Of a stretch of DNA of 64,000 bases, positions 55,634 to 63,357 are shown piece after piece. The first letter of the stretch is position 1, and each line of letters begins with the position of its first letter. Source of the DNA: an uncultured Propionimicrobium sp. (GTDB lineage: Bacteria; Actinomycetota; Actinomycetes; Propionibacteriales; Propionibacteriaceae); assembly GCA_946221385.1 (NCBI GenBank), contig CAMIGX010000006.1, positions 1 through 64,000 of the forward strand. Reading direction: 5' to 3'. The position numbers and the translations under genes are program-made. Below the pieces are notes generated by a model that searched no databases, was not told the origin of the DNA, and saw only the letters and a list, made by a program, of their open reading frames with translations.

Positions 55634-56686
55634 ATGTCCGCTGGTCTGCAGATCAAAGAAGACTTGCAGCTAGTCCGCACGTCGAATGGTTGGAAACTGG
55701 TCGTCACCGCTCGCCCGCAAGCAACAGAGACCACATTTTCGGACAGAATATATGGTCCATTTGCAGTTCCTAATCGTCAGGATCTGGAATTGGCTACCGA
55801 ACTATTAGTTCAGCAGCACGAAGTCAATGAGTTGCACCGACAAGGATTTGAAGAGCTCAAATTTCCCAAAGTAGAGCCCGATCGAGTACCAAAGCTCAGG
55901 GCGCTTCGAGAAAAGATGTTTGAGCAATCCGTCGCTGATATTCCGCGATTTAAGTTCGCTGCCCGTCGCCGCGCGCGAAGAACTGCTCGACTGCAGGCTA
56001 AACAATTACATGCAGATTTAATGGCCGCGGCTGCGCTGAACTATCAAGAAAAATTGGCCCTGCTTGAGCAGCAATGGGACGGCCTTCAGGCCAACGTCCC
56101 ACACTCAGTGCTCAGCGTCGTCAACAAAGCCTTTGAGGACAATGCGGCACCGGCGGTCGGGGTCCATGTGCAGGACCAAATATTGACCGTCATCGTCTAT
56201 CTGCCCGCTGTAGAACTGCCTTCTTACAAGGTCGTTTACATGATGAACGGTGTCCAGTTGCGGATCTTGAAGACCAGCGTCATAGACCGAAATGAGACCT
56301 ATCAAAAGCTGGTCTACGGTCACGCGATCGTCACGGCCCGCGAAGCTCTCGCCGTCGCCCAAGGCATCTCGGCAGTGCGCGTCATCGCGGTGCGAATCTC
56401 AGCCGCGGACAGATACGGGCTGCGGGGCACGGAGACCTTATTCATCGGCACCTTTTTGCGAGATCTAATTTCTGATCGCTTCCTGCCGATTTCCACCGTG
56501 GACGAAGTCTTGGATAGTTCGACCAGCGAACTGATCGCATTCGAGGACGCTGAAACTAACGAACTTCAGCCATTAGACATGACCGCCTACCCAAATATTT
56601 CCGCTTTCATTGATTCGATTGAAATCGAATACGAGCATCCCGTCATGGACAGCTGGCCAATCTCCCCGGCTCTACGCGATGTGTGA
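55634..56686 (+). CDS. Hypothetical protein downstream of tRNA-Ala
   Basis: 350 residues, soluble, no family recognised. Residues ~75-165 are helical and rich in Arg/Lys/Leu (KFAARRRARRTARLQAKQ), the rest is mixed alpha/beta with VIVYLPAVELPSYKVVYMMNG. ATG 55634 has GAAAGGG six bases upstream; ATG 55628 abuts it and is unlikely. The codon choice is lower in GC than nearby housekeeping genes (several TTA codons). It begins a short segment of accessory-type genes after a tRNA. Confidence 0.6.
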   Translation: MSAGLQIKEDLQLVRTSNGWKLVVTARPQATETTFSDRIYGPFAVPNRQDLELATELLVQQHEVNELHRQGFEELKFPKVEPDRVPKLRALREKMFEQSVADIPRFKFAARRRARRTARLQAKQLHADLMAAAALNYQEKLALLEQQWDGLQANVPHSVLSVVNKAFEDNAAPAVGVHVQDQILTVIVYLPAVELPSYKVVYMMNGVQLRILKTSVIDRNETYQKLVYGHAIVTAREALAVAQGISAVRVIAVRISAADRYGLRGTETLFIGTFLRDLISDRFLPISTVDEVLDSSTSELIAFEDAETNELQPLDMTAYPNISAFIDSIEIEYEHPVMDSWPISPALRDV

Positions 56687-56721
56687 GCGCATTCTAAGCG
56701 CATAGTATGTCCGCTCGACCC

Positions 56722-56749
56722 TTGAGTGGTGTTACTATTTTGGTAACAT
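56722..56749 (+). promoter_or_regulatory. Promoter and operator of higB/higA-immA
   Basis: TTGAGT (56722-56727), 16 bp, TAACAT (56744-56749), then 6 nt to the higB ATG. A palindrome TGTTAC-N7-GTAACA (56730-56748) sits between and over the -10, as expected for autoregulation by the antitoxin. Confidence 0.7.
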
Positions 56750-56755
56750 GTCTTC

Positions 56756-57049
56756 ATGGAGGTCAGATTCGCGACTCGTGAACTAGCCAAGATCTGTACT
56801 TCCGAGCGGTGGATGCAAAAAGAATTGGGTTCCCAGCGAGCTAAGAAGCTAAAGCTGAGACTTGACGACCTGCTCGCGGCCGAGCAAATGTCGGATCTTT
56901 TGCTGATGGGCGGTAAGTGGGAATTGCTGAAAGCTGACAGAGCCGGTCAATGGTCGGCGCGGTTAACAGGCAATTGGCGATTGATAGTTCAAGAGGAGTC
57001 CAGCCAGCCACCAACAGTGAGCGTCGTGGAAATTGTGGATTACCACTAG
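56756..57049 (+). CDS. higB: HigB-like toxin (RelE/ParE superfamily)
   Basis: 97 residues. RelE/HigB fold with basic residues in the core and the typical ending GNWRLIVQEESSQ...VSVVEIVDYH. HigB toxins cleave mRNA on the ribosome. The start has no Shine-Dalgarno; -10 TAACAT 6 nt upstream implies a leaderless transcript. The antitoxin begins 19 nt after the stop, giving the toxin-first order usual for HigBA. Confidence 0.88.
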   Translation: MEVRFATRELAKICTSERWMQKELGSQRAKKLKLRLDDLLAAEQMSDLLLMGGKWELLKADRAGQWSARLTGNWRLIVQEESSQPPTVSVVEIVDYH

Positions 57050-57068
57050 GCCTAGAAAGGGGAGGGGC

Positions 57069-58112
57069 ATGGCAACAGGATTCGATTTCATCGTCGTGCC
57101 TGGTGACCACATTGCAGAATGGATGGAAGACAGGGGGATCAATGCGGCCGAGCTTGCTCGCCGACTAGGCGTGCCCCCCAAGCGAGTTAGCGAGCTATTG
57201 CGCGGTAAAGCTCCGGTTAGCCAGCAGCTGGCCATCGATCTCGAGCGGGTCACAGGAATACCAGCTCGCGTGTGGGATCTCTATGAGACCAATTACCGCA
57301 GTGAACTCGCAAGACGTGCTGACGAAGAAGAGCTAGCCCGACAGTACGAGCAGGCAAAGGAGTTTCCGCTTAGTTACTTGCGAAAATTCGGATATATTAC
57401 TGCGTCTGCTAAGGATCGTGCAGGTGTGGTGCGACAGATACTTACCTTGTTTGGAGCAGCCAGCATTGACGCGATCTGGCAAACCTGGTCTTGCGGAAAT
57501 GTTGCTTATCGACGCCGAGCTGTTGGCCGCAAGGACAGCGCTGCACTTTCAGTCTGGCTGGCGCTAGGCGAACAGGAATTGCGCCGACAGGCAGAGATAC
57601 CAAGATTTGATCGAGACAAGCTAGCTAAGACCTTGCCGGAGATTCGCTCCCTGACAGTCGACGACCCCGCAGCAGGTTTTGCAAGCGCGATAGCCAAGCT
57701 GTTTGACGCTGGAGTTGTGTGCTGTCAAGTCCCTGCCGTTCCGGGGCTAGGTGTTCATGGAGCGACTCGATGGCTGCAAGGTACGCCGGTGGTGCAGCTG
57801 TCATTGCTGGGCAGGTCCGATGATCAACTGTGGTTCACTCTTTTTCATGAAATTGGTCACATTTTGCTGCACGGTGACTCAGATCTATATTTGAACGGTG
57901 AGCCTTCCCAAGCGGAGCGGGAGGCCGACGAGTTCGCCTCAAATCAGCTGATTCCTGCGGAATTCATCGATCGGATTCCACATAACAGAGATTTAGACGC
58001 AATCCGGCAGCTCGCAGCTGAGATTGGGATAGCTCCTAGCATTGTCCTCGGACGCGCCCAGTTTGAAACAGGCGATTTCGCGTGGGGACACGAGTTAAAG
58101 CGCAAAATCTAG
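57069..58112 (+). CDS. higA: HigA-like antitoxin fused to ImmA/IrrE metallopeptidase
   Basis: 347 residues from ATG 57069, which has AAAGGGGAGG upstream (a longer frame from 57033 overlaps the toxin). Residues ~13-72 are a HigA-type helix-turn-helix (AAELARRLGVPPKRVSELL), and residues ~200-330 form an ImmA/IrrE domain with the zinc motif HEIGH (260-264) and a downstream EREADEFA with the third ligand. These fused antitoxins repress their own operon, and the peptidase domain may let a signal release the toxin. Clear lower-GC, transferred look. Confidence 0.9.
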   Translation: MATGFDFIVVPGDHIAEWMEDRGINAAELARRLGVPPKRVSELLRGKAPVSQQLAIDLERVTGIPARVWDLYETNYRSELARRADEEELARQYEQAKEFPLSYLRKFGYITASAKDRAGVVRQILTLFGAASIDAIWQTWSCGNVAYRRRAVGRKDSAALSVWLALGEQELRRQAEIPRFDRDKLAKTLPEIRSLTVDDPAAGFASAIAKLFDAGVVCCQVPAVPGLGVHGATRWLQGTPVVQLSLLGRSDDQLWFTLFHEIGHILLHGDSDLYLNGEPSQAEREADEFASNQLIPAEFIDRIPHNRDLDAIRQLAAEIGIAPSIVLGRAQFETGDFAWGHELKRKI

Positions 58113-58117
58113 GGAAA

Positions 58118-58756
58118 TTATTGGCTGCGCGCCTGCAACGCCTCGCGGGCTACCGCCCGATCATCTAGCTCGATCAGCTGATCTCCGACCGACTGCACGG
58201 TCTCGTGTCCGCGACCGGCGATCAAAACCAGATCGTCGTCGCTGGCCTGGGCGATAGCGGTCATGATCGCCTCGCGTCGATCACCGACCTCCACCACTGA
58301 CGCGCCAGCGACATCGCGGGCGCCTGCCAGCAATGCCGCGCGGATCTGTCCGGGATCTTCGCTATGCGGGTCTTCGTCGGTGATGATGACATGATCAGCG
58401 CCGTTGGCCACTGCTTGGCCCATCGCGTGACGTTTATCAGCATCTCGGTCGCCGGCGCTACCGGTGACGACGATCAATCTGCCGGCGACTTTCGGGCGTA
58501 GCGTGTCCAGCACGACCTGCAGCGCGTCACTGTTGTGCGCGAAATCGACGACGACCTTAGGACGTTCGCCGACTACCTCCATCCGGCCTGGCACATAGAC
58601 GTCAATGACCTCGCTGTTCGGCCGGGGCAACTTGATCAAGTTCCTGCTCCTAAAACGACGGGGCGCTTTTTCAGGCAGCTTGGTCTGATCTGCCCGGACA
58701 GTGCTCGGCAAAACTTTAATTGCTAGCTCGCTGAATTTGTCAGACAAATGTTGCAT
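58118..58756 (-). CDS. Stand-alone MurE C-terminal (glutamate ligase) domain protein
   Basis: 212 residues. The first ~55 match nothing I know; residues ~58-205 are the C-terminal ligase domain of MurE (GRMEVVGERPKVVVDFAHN, SAGDRDADKRHAMG, AGRGHETVQ). The UDP-MurNAc-binding and ATP-binding (GTNGKT) domains are absent, so it cannot act alone as MurE. The amino-acid recognition motif reads DEDPHSEDP instead of the DNPR of DAP-adding enzymes. It could be a pseudogene remnant, a decoy or a new domain protein. It is convergent with the antitoxin gene, 5 nt apart. The start is uncertain. Confidence 0.7.
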   Translation of the reverse strand: MQHLSDKFSELAIKVLPSTVRADQTKLPEKAPRRFRSRNLIKLPRPNSEVIDVYVPGRMEVVGERPKVVVDFAHNSDALQVVLDTLRPKVAGRLIVVTGSAGDRDADKRHAMGQAVANGADHVIITDEDPHSEDPGQIRAALLAGARDVAGASVVEVGDRREAIMTAIAQASDDDLVLIAGRGHETVQSVGDQLIELDDRAVAREALQARSQ

Positions 58757-58997
58757 TTCGGATTAGTTTTTTCTAACCGTTTCAGCTAGCCAGCAAGCGC
58801 AAATCCTGCATGGGAACGATAACGCGCAGCGGACATTACGAGGACGCGCAAGCCGCCCCGCAGAAAAGAACGCTCAGCAGCGAAAACTTCGCAGCGCTGA
58901 AATTCGCCAAAATTTGCAGAAAATGAGACGCCACCGATGCAGCTCAATTCGGCTGCTCTAAATTTCGATGCGCAGGTCTTTGAAGGAGGTAACCGAG

Positions 58998-60560
58998 GTG
59001 TCGCAGGCGACTACCGAACCCCAGCAACGCGACCAATGGTCTGGACAGTGGGGATTTTTGATCTCCGCGATCGGTTCGGCTGTTGGGCTGGGCAATATTT
59101 GGCGATTCCCGGGCGTCGCCTATTCCAGCGGTGGTGGCGCATTTCTGATCCCATATATCGTCGCACTATTGACGGCGGGCATCCCGATCCTGCTGCTCGA
59201 CTACGTGCTGGGTCACCGTTTCCGAGGTTCAGCGCCAGCAGTATTTCGACGCATCAGCAGGCGCGCCGAATGGATCGGCTGGTTACAAGTCGGCTGCTGC
59301 ATGGTCATCGCCGCCTACTACATCGTCATCTTGGGCTGGGCGGCGTCCTACACCTTCTTCTCATTCAATCTCGCCTGGGGTGATGACCCGAAAGGCTTCT
59401 TCGTCGGCGATTTCCTTAATGTTTCCGATCCCGGCTTCAACATGAACATCGACTGGAATGTGTTCTGGCCGATGCTCGCGTTGTGGCTGATCGTGCTGGC
59501 CGTGATGAGCGCGCGGCTCAACAAGGGCCTCGAAATGGTCAACCGCATCGCCATCCCGTTGCTGACGGTGCTGTTCGTCTCGATGGTCATTCGGGCGCTG
59601 CTGCTACCCGGCGCGACCTTGGGCCTGGACGCATTGTTCACCCCCGACTGGGGCGCGCTGCTCAACCCCGCAGTGTGGGTCGCTGCTTACACGCAGATTT
59701 TCTTCTCGCTGTCGGTCGCATTCGGCATCATGCTGACCTATTCCAGCTACATGAAGCCGCGCGCGAATCTCGTTCCGACTGCCTACGTCGCAGCGTTCGC
59801 GAACTCGTCGTTTGAGATCCTCGCCGGTTTCGGAGTCTTCTCGACGCTGGGCTTCATGGCGAACGCGGAAGGGATCGCCGTCGCCGATTTGAAGGGCATC
59901 ACGGGCGTGAGCTTGTCGTTCATGACTTTCCCGCAGATCATTTCGATGATGCCCGGCGGACCGATCTTCGGCGTGCTGTTCTTCCTGTCGCTGCTGCTGG
60001 CCGGCTTCTCGTCGATGGTCTCCATCTTGGAGGTCATCATCGCGGCTTTCCGCGAAAAATTTGGTCTATCCAGGCCGGTCGCGGTGGGCATCATCGTCGG
60101 CGTCGAAGCCATCGCGTCGATGATCTTGTTTGCGACGACCAATGGGCTCAACGCGCTGGACATGGTCGACCACTTCGTCAACAATGTCGGCGTGCTCGGC
60201 TGCGCGGTCTTCGAGTGCATCTTGATCGCTTTCGTGATCAGAATGCTGCCCGAGCTGCAACATCACCTAAACCAGGTTTCGACCCTGCAGGTCGGCACCG
60301 GCTGGCGCGTGCTGGTCGGCGTCATCAACCCAATCGTGCTGGGCGTCATCTTCGTCATGACCTGTTGGCGTTTGGCCACTGATGGCTACGACGCATATCC
60401 GATGAGCTTCACTGTCGGCTTCGGCTGGGGCACAGTCGTCGTCTTGACGCTCGCCAGCGTCCTCCTCTCGATGCTCAAATGGCGTTCAGATGTCGACAGA
60501 TTCAACCCATTGCCGCTAGTGACATACACCAATCGCAAAGGTGAGGAGGTCGTGCGATGA
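58998..60560 (+). CDS. metP: Neurotransmitter:sodium symporter family transporter (MetP-like)
   Basis: 520 residues with about 12 helices of the NSS (LeuT) fold. Helix 1 carries the GSAVGLGNIWRFP sodium/substrate motif. With the small MetS-like subunit overlapping its stop, it matches MetPS of Corynebacterium, a Na+-coupled methionine/alanine importer. The GTG at 58998 is chosen because a near-perfect AAGGAGGT lies 7 nt upstream; an ATG at 58968 precedes this Shine-Dalgarno and would add ten residues. Confidence 0.9.
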   Translation: MSQATTEPQQRDQWSGQWGFLISAIGSAVGLGNIWRFPGVAYSSGGGAFLIPYIVALLTAGIPILLLDYVLGHRFRGSAPAVFRRISRRAEWIGWLQVGCCMVIAAYYIVILGWAASYTFFSFNLAWGDDPKGFFVGDFLNVSDPGFNMNIDWNVFWPMLALWLIVLAVMSARLNKGLEMVNRIAIPLLTVLFVSMVIRALLLPGATLGLDALFTPDWGALLNPAVWVAAYTQIFFSLSVAFGIMLTYSSYMKPRANLVPTAYVAAFANSSFEILAGFGVFSTLGFMANAEGIAVADLKGITGVSLSFMTFPQIISMMPGGPIFGVLFFLSLLLAGFSSMVSILEVIIAAFREKFGLSRPVAVGIIVGVEAIASMILFATTNGLNALDMVDHFVNNVGVLGCAVFECILIAFVIRMLPELQHHLNQVSTLQVGTGWRVLVGVINPIVLGVIFVMTCWRLATDGYDAYPMSFTVGFGWGTVVVLTLASVLLSMLKWRSDVDRFNPLPLVTYTNRKGEEVVR

Positions 60561-60721
60561 GCGGATTAGCAATCGCCATGATGATCGCCGCGATCATGAT
60601 CATTTGGGGCGGGCTGGTAGCGTCCACCATCTTCCTGGTACGCAACCCGATGGAACAGCCCCTACCGGCCCTAGATGAGCATGATTTCGACGTCGCTCCC
60701 GAACCGGCGCCAGAGGCCTGA
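60557..60721 (+). CDS. metS: MetS-like small subunit of methionine/alanine importer
   Basis: 54 residues with one helix (MSGLAIAMMIAAIMIIWGG, ~3-28) and an acidic Pro-rich tail. The Met-Ile-rich helix with IWGGL is characteristic of MetS, the small subunit required by MetP. ATG overlaps the metP stop by 4 nt with GAGGAGG upstream, so the two are coupled. Too short for ordinary ORF calling but well supported by context. Confidence 0.9.
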   Translation: MSGLAIAMMIAAIMIIWGGLVASTIFLVRNPMEQPLPALDEHDFDVAPEPAPEA

Positions 60722-60747
60722 GCTAGGCAGTCTTCGAGGCAGTTGAG

Positions 60748-60788
60748 CCGCCCGGACTCGTTCCAGCATCGACTGGACGTCCGGGCGG
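60748..60788. terminator. Convergent terminator of metPS and yeiH-like gene
   Basis: CCGCCCGGAC (60748-60757) pairs with GTCCGGGCGG (60779-60788), with an inner TCCAG/CTGGA stem. Tail TTCGCTTTC on the plus strand. Confidence 0.75.
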
Positions 60789-60807
60789 TTCGCTTTCTAG
60801 CCGAGGC

Positions 60808-62094
60808 TCAGAAGGTGAAGCCACCGAAGAGCAGCAAGGCCAAGCCCAGACCGACGGCCAGATTGACGACGGTCGCAGCAGCGAACACCAAAATCGGCTT
60901 CCAACCGGCTTCCTTGAGCGAGCCGAAGCTGAACTCCAGGCCAATCGAGACGAAAGCCGCGATCAAGAACCAAGTGCGCAGGCTATTGGCTGTCGCGATC
61001 GCCGGTGCGGACACGGCCGCGTCGACGTTGGAGACGAAAACCGTCGCCGCAATCGAAGCGATGATGAAGCCGAGCACGAATTTCGGGAAGCTCTTCCAGA
61101 TCGCCGACAGATTCGGACGCTCACCGCTGTTAGCGCGCTCGACCTTGAAGGTGAAATACATGCTGAGCAAGACTGCGACGACGCCCAGCAGCGCATTTTG
61201 CGTGACCTTGACGATGGTCGCGATCTGCAAGGGCTGGTTACCGGCCAAAGCGCCGGCTGCCGTCACCGCAGCGGTGGTGTCGATATTGCCGCCAATCCAG
61301 GCGCCCGTCACCGCCGGCGAGAGCCCCATCGCCTCAGACGCCCAAGGCAGGAAAAAGATCATCGGGACGGCGAAGACGATGACCAGCGACGCGGTATAGG
61401 CAAGTTCTTCCTTCTTAGCTTCGACAGCGCCGGCGGCAGCCACCGCCGCCGAGACGCCACAAATCGACACCGCCGAGCTGAGCAGCGCACGCAATTTATC
61501 GTCCAGCCCGAGCAGCCCGGAGAACCACCAGGTGAACAAGAACACCGCAGCGATCAACAACACCGCTTGGGCCACAGCCGGCAGCGCGGCTTTTGCGATG
61601 ACCATGAAATTGATCGACGCGCCCAGTAAGACCAGGCCGGTCTTGATGAAGAATTCCGTCCGGAAAGCTGAGGTCATGTGACGTCGCACTCGCAGCAGCG
61701 ACAACACGACATTGGCCAAGAAACCGACTGTGATCGCGTACACCGGATATTCGATGGCTTTGGCGAGTTTTTCCATGCCCGTTCCCTCGGCCCAGCGCGG
61801 CACCGAACTGTCGAGCCAATGCACAAAGACCACCAGCGCCGCCAAGATGAGCGCGCCAGCTATCGTCCAGCCCACCTTCGCACCGCGAGACATCGCCACG
61901 TCCGGCGGCTGAATCGCTTGGCTGGGCGCCGGTTCGGCAGGAGCGTGCGGCCGGTGATGACCACGCCGCTGCAGGCGGTCATGGGCATCGTGGCCTTGGG
62001 GCAGGTCCGTCGCATTCGGCTGCGTCGCTGCCAGTTGGACGTTTTGGCTAGTGGACGCGGGCTTGGCAGATTCTGGATGGGGGGAATGGCTCAC
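60808..62094 (-). CDS. YeiH/Psi family putative sulfate exporter
   Basis: 428 residues. The N-terminal ~70 are disordered (His/Pro-rich, HDAHDRLQRRGHHRPH), then about ten helices of the YeiH (UPF0324) family with GVSAAVAAAGAV and IGGNIDTTAAVTAAG motifs. Family members are described as putative sulfate exporters. I take the GTG at 62094, which overlaps the stop of the small upstream gene as GTGA, over an ATG at 62130 inside that gene. Confidence 0.88.
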   Translation of the reverse strand: MSHSPHPESAKPASTSQNVQLAATQPNATDLPQGHDAHDRLQRRGHHRPHAPAEPAPSQAIQPPDVAMSRGAKVGWTIAGALILAALVVFVHWLDSSVPRWAEGTGMEKLAKAIEYPVYAITVGFLANVVLSLLRVRRHMTSAFRTEFFIKTGLVLLGASINFMVIAKAALPAVAQAVLLIAAVFLFTWWFSGLLGLDDKLRALLSSAVSICGVSAAVAAAGAVEAKKEELAYTASLVIVFAVPMIFFLPWASEAMGLSPAVTGAWIGGNIDTTAAVTAAGALAGNQPLQIATIVKVTQNALLGVVAVLLSMYFTFKVERANSGERPNLSAIWKSFPKFVLGFIIASIAATVFVSNVDAAVSAPAIATANSLRTWFLIAAFVSIGLEFSFGSLKEAGWKPILVFAAATVVNLAVGLGLALLLFGGFTF

Positions 62095-62240
62095 GGGATC
62101 AACCCCGCTGGGATCAGGCCAGTCAGGCACAAGGTGAGCAAAATCAGCCCAATCGTGAAAGCCAACCAGTCTTCGCTGATTGAAAATTTGCCATCTGCGT
62201 TGGGAGCTTCGCTGTCTTCAGCGGCCGGGGTCTGACTCAC
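62091..62240 (-). CDS. Small single-helix membrane protein upstream of YeiH-like gene
   Basis: 49 residues: acidic N terminus (MSQTPAAEDSEAPNADGKFS), a short ISEDWLAF segment and a hydrophobic helix (~27-48). GTG 62240 has AGGAAGT upstream, and the stop overlaps the YeiH-like start by 4 nt. SEDWLAFxIGL resembles small proteins found beside YeiH-family transporters, so it may be an accessory subunit like MetS. Not recognised further. Confidence 0.7.
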   Translation of the reverse strand: MSQTPAAEDSEAPNADGKFSISEDWLAFTIGLILLTLCLTGLIPAGLIP

Positions 62241-62343
62241 GTCACTTCCTTGTCAGTAAAAATCCTTAGCCAGGCTAGTAGCCGTGTACCTTAGTCCCAA
62301 ACCAACCAAGAAGCATGTTGGCGATCCGCGGGGTGCTCGGGCC

Positions 62344-62349
62344 TAGACT
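62344..62349 (+). promoter_or_regulatory. -10 box of leaderless asparaginase promoter
   Basis: TAGACT, 8 nt before GTG 62358. The 17 bp from here (TAGACTCGTCTGCTGTG) are identical to 36968-36984 upstream of purA. Confidence 0.6.
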
Positions 62350-62357
62350 CGTCTGCT

Positions 62358-63293
62358 GTGAACCAGATAATTGCCCGCGTGCGACGCGCTGAATTCGTCG
62401 AATCGGTCCACCAGGTTTACGCCGTGGTCACGCATCCAGACGGCAGCGTCGAGCAGGCTTGGGGAGATCCCAGCCAGGAGATCTTGCCGAGATCAGCGAA
62501 TAAGCCCTTCCAAGCGTTAGCGATGCTCGCCGCCGGAGCTCAACTAGAGGGCAAATATTTGGCGCTGGCTGCCGCCTCGCACAGCGGGGAGAGCTTCCAT
62601 CTCGAAGCAGTCCAGGAGATGCTGGCCGCCGCCGGCCTAGCCGAGGACGACCTGCAAAATACCCCCGATCTCCCCTTGGATGTGCCGGCTCAAATTGCCT
62701 GGTGCAACGCTGGCCACGGCAAAGCATCACTCGCGCAGAATTGCTCTGGCAAGCACGCCGGCATGCTGACTGCGTGCGTCGCCGCCGGTTGGCCGATCGA
62801 AAACTATCTAGCTCCTGACCATCCGCTGCAAGTAGGCGTGCTCGACCAGCTCACCGCTTTCGATATCACGCCCAGCGTCATCGTCGTCGACGGCTGTGGC
62901 GCCCCGGCGCACTCAATGAAAATGGTCGAACTAGCGCACGCCTACGGCCAGCTCGCCGCCGCCACCGATGGGCCACGCAAGCAGATCGCGGACGCATTTC
63001 GTCAATTCCCCGAATTCATTGCCGGCACGACGCGGTCAAATACTGCATTCATGCGGCTACTGCCGGGCGCGATCTGCAAGGACGGCGCCGAAGGCGTGCT
63101 GGCTGTGGGCTTGGCTGACGGTCGCGGTGTGGCGATCAAGGTCACCGATGGCACGGCCAGGTCTCGTTACCCAGCGCTCGGGGCGATCCTTCGTCAGCTT
63201 GGCGTCGGCGACGAGCCGCTATGGACGCGGCTGGCTGACGAGCCGATCCTGAGGCATGGCAAGCCAGTCGGCGATATCCAAATCCAGTTGTAG
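62358..63293 (+). CDS. L-asparaginase II family protein
   Basis: 311 residues of the AnsA/L-asparaginase II (PF06089-type) family, distinct from the bacterial type I/II threonine enzymes. Visible motifs: PRSANKPFQALA, AAASHSGE, NCSGKHAGMLTACVAAGW and VDGCGAPAHSM. It would deamidate asparagine in the cytoplasm. GTG 62358 has no Shine-Dalgarno; -10 TAGACT lies 8 nt upstream, pointing to a leaderless mRNA starting at the GTG. Confidence 0.92.
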   Translation: MNQIIARVRRAEFVESVHQVYAVVTHPDGSVEQAWGDPSQEILPRSANKPFQALAMLAAGAQLEGKYLALAAASHSGESFHLEAVQEMLAAAGLAEDDLQNTPDLPLDVPAQIAWCNAGHGKASLAQNCSGKHAGMLTACVAAGWPIENYLAPDHPLQVGVLDQLTAFDITPSVIVVDGCGAPAHSMKMVELAHAYGQLAAATDGPRKQIADAFRQFPEFIAGTTRSNTAFMRLLPGAICKDGAEGVLAVGLADGRGVAIKVTDGTARSRYPALGAILRQLGVGDEPLWTRLADEPILRHGKPVGDIQIQL

Positions 63294-63298
63294 CTAGC

Positions 63299-63331
63299 GC
63301 GCCCGATGACCTCTCTTGGATCATCGGGCGC
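63299..63331. terminator. Convergent hairpin between asparaginase and uracil permease
   Basis: GCGCCCGATGA (63299-63309) pairs perfectly with TCATCGGGCGC (63321-63331). It follows the asparaginase stop by 5 nt and lies 26 nt past the permease stop. No U-run. Confidence 0.65.
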
Positions 63332-63357
63332 TAAAACATTGGCTATTTGCCGCTGGC

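Noticed and set aside
55346..58997. Integrated element with att sites at tRNA-Ala
   Set aside because: No integrase and no second copy of the tRNA 3' end was seen; kept only as a possible accessory segment.
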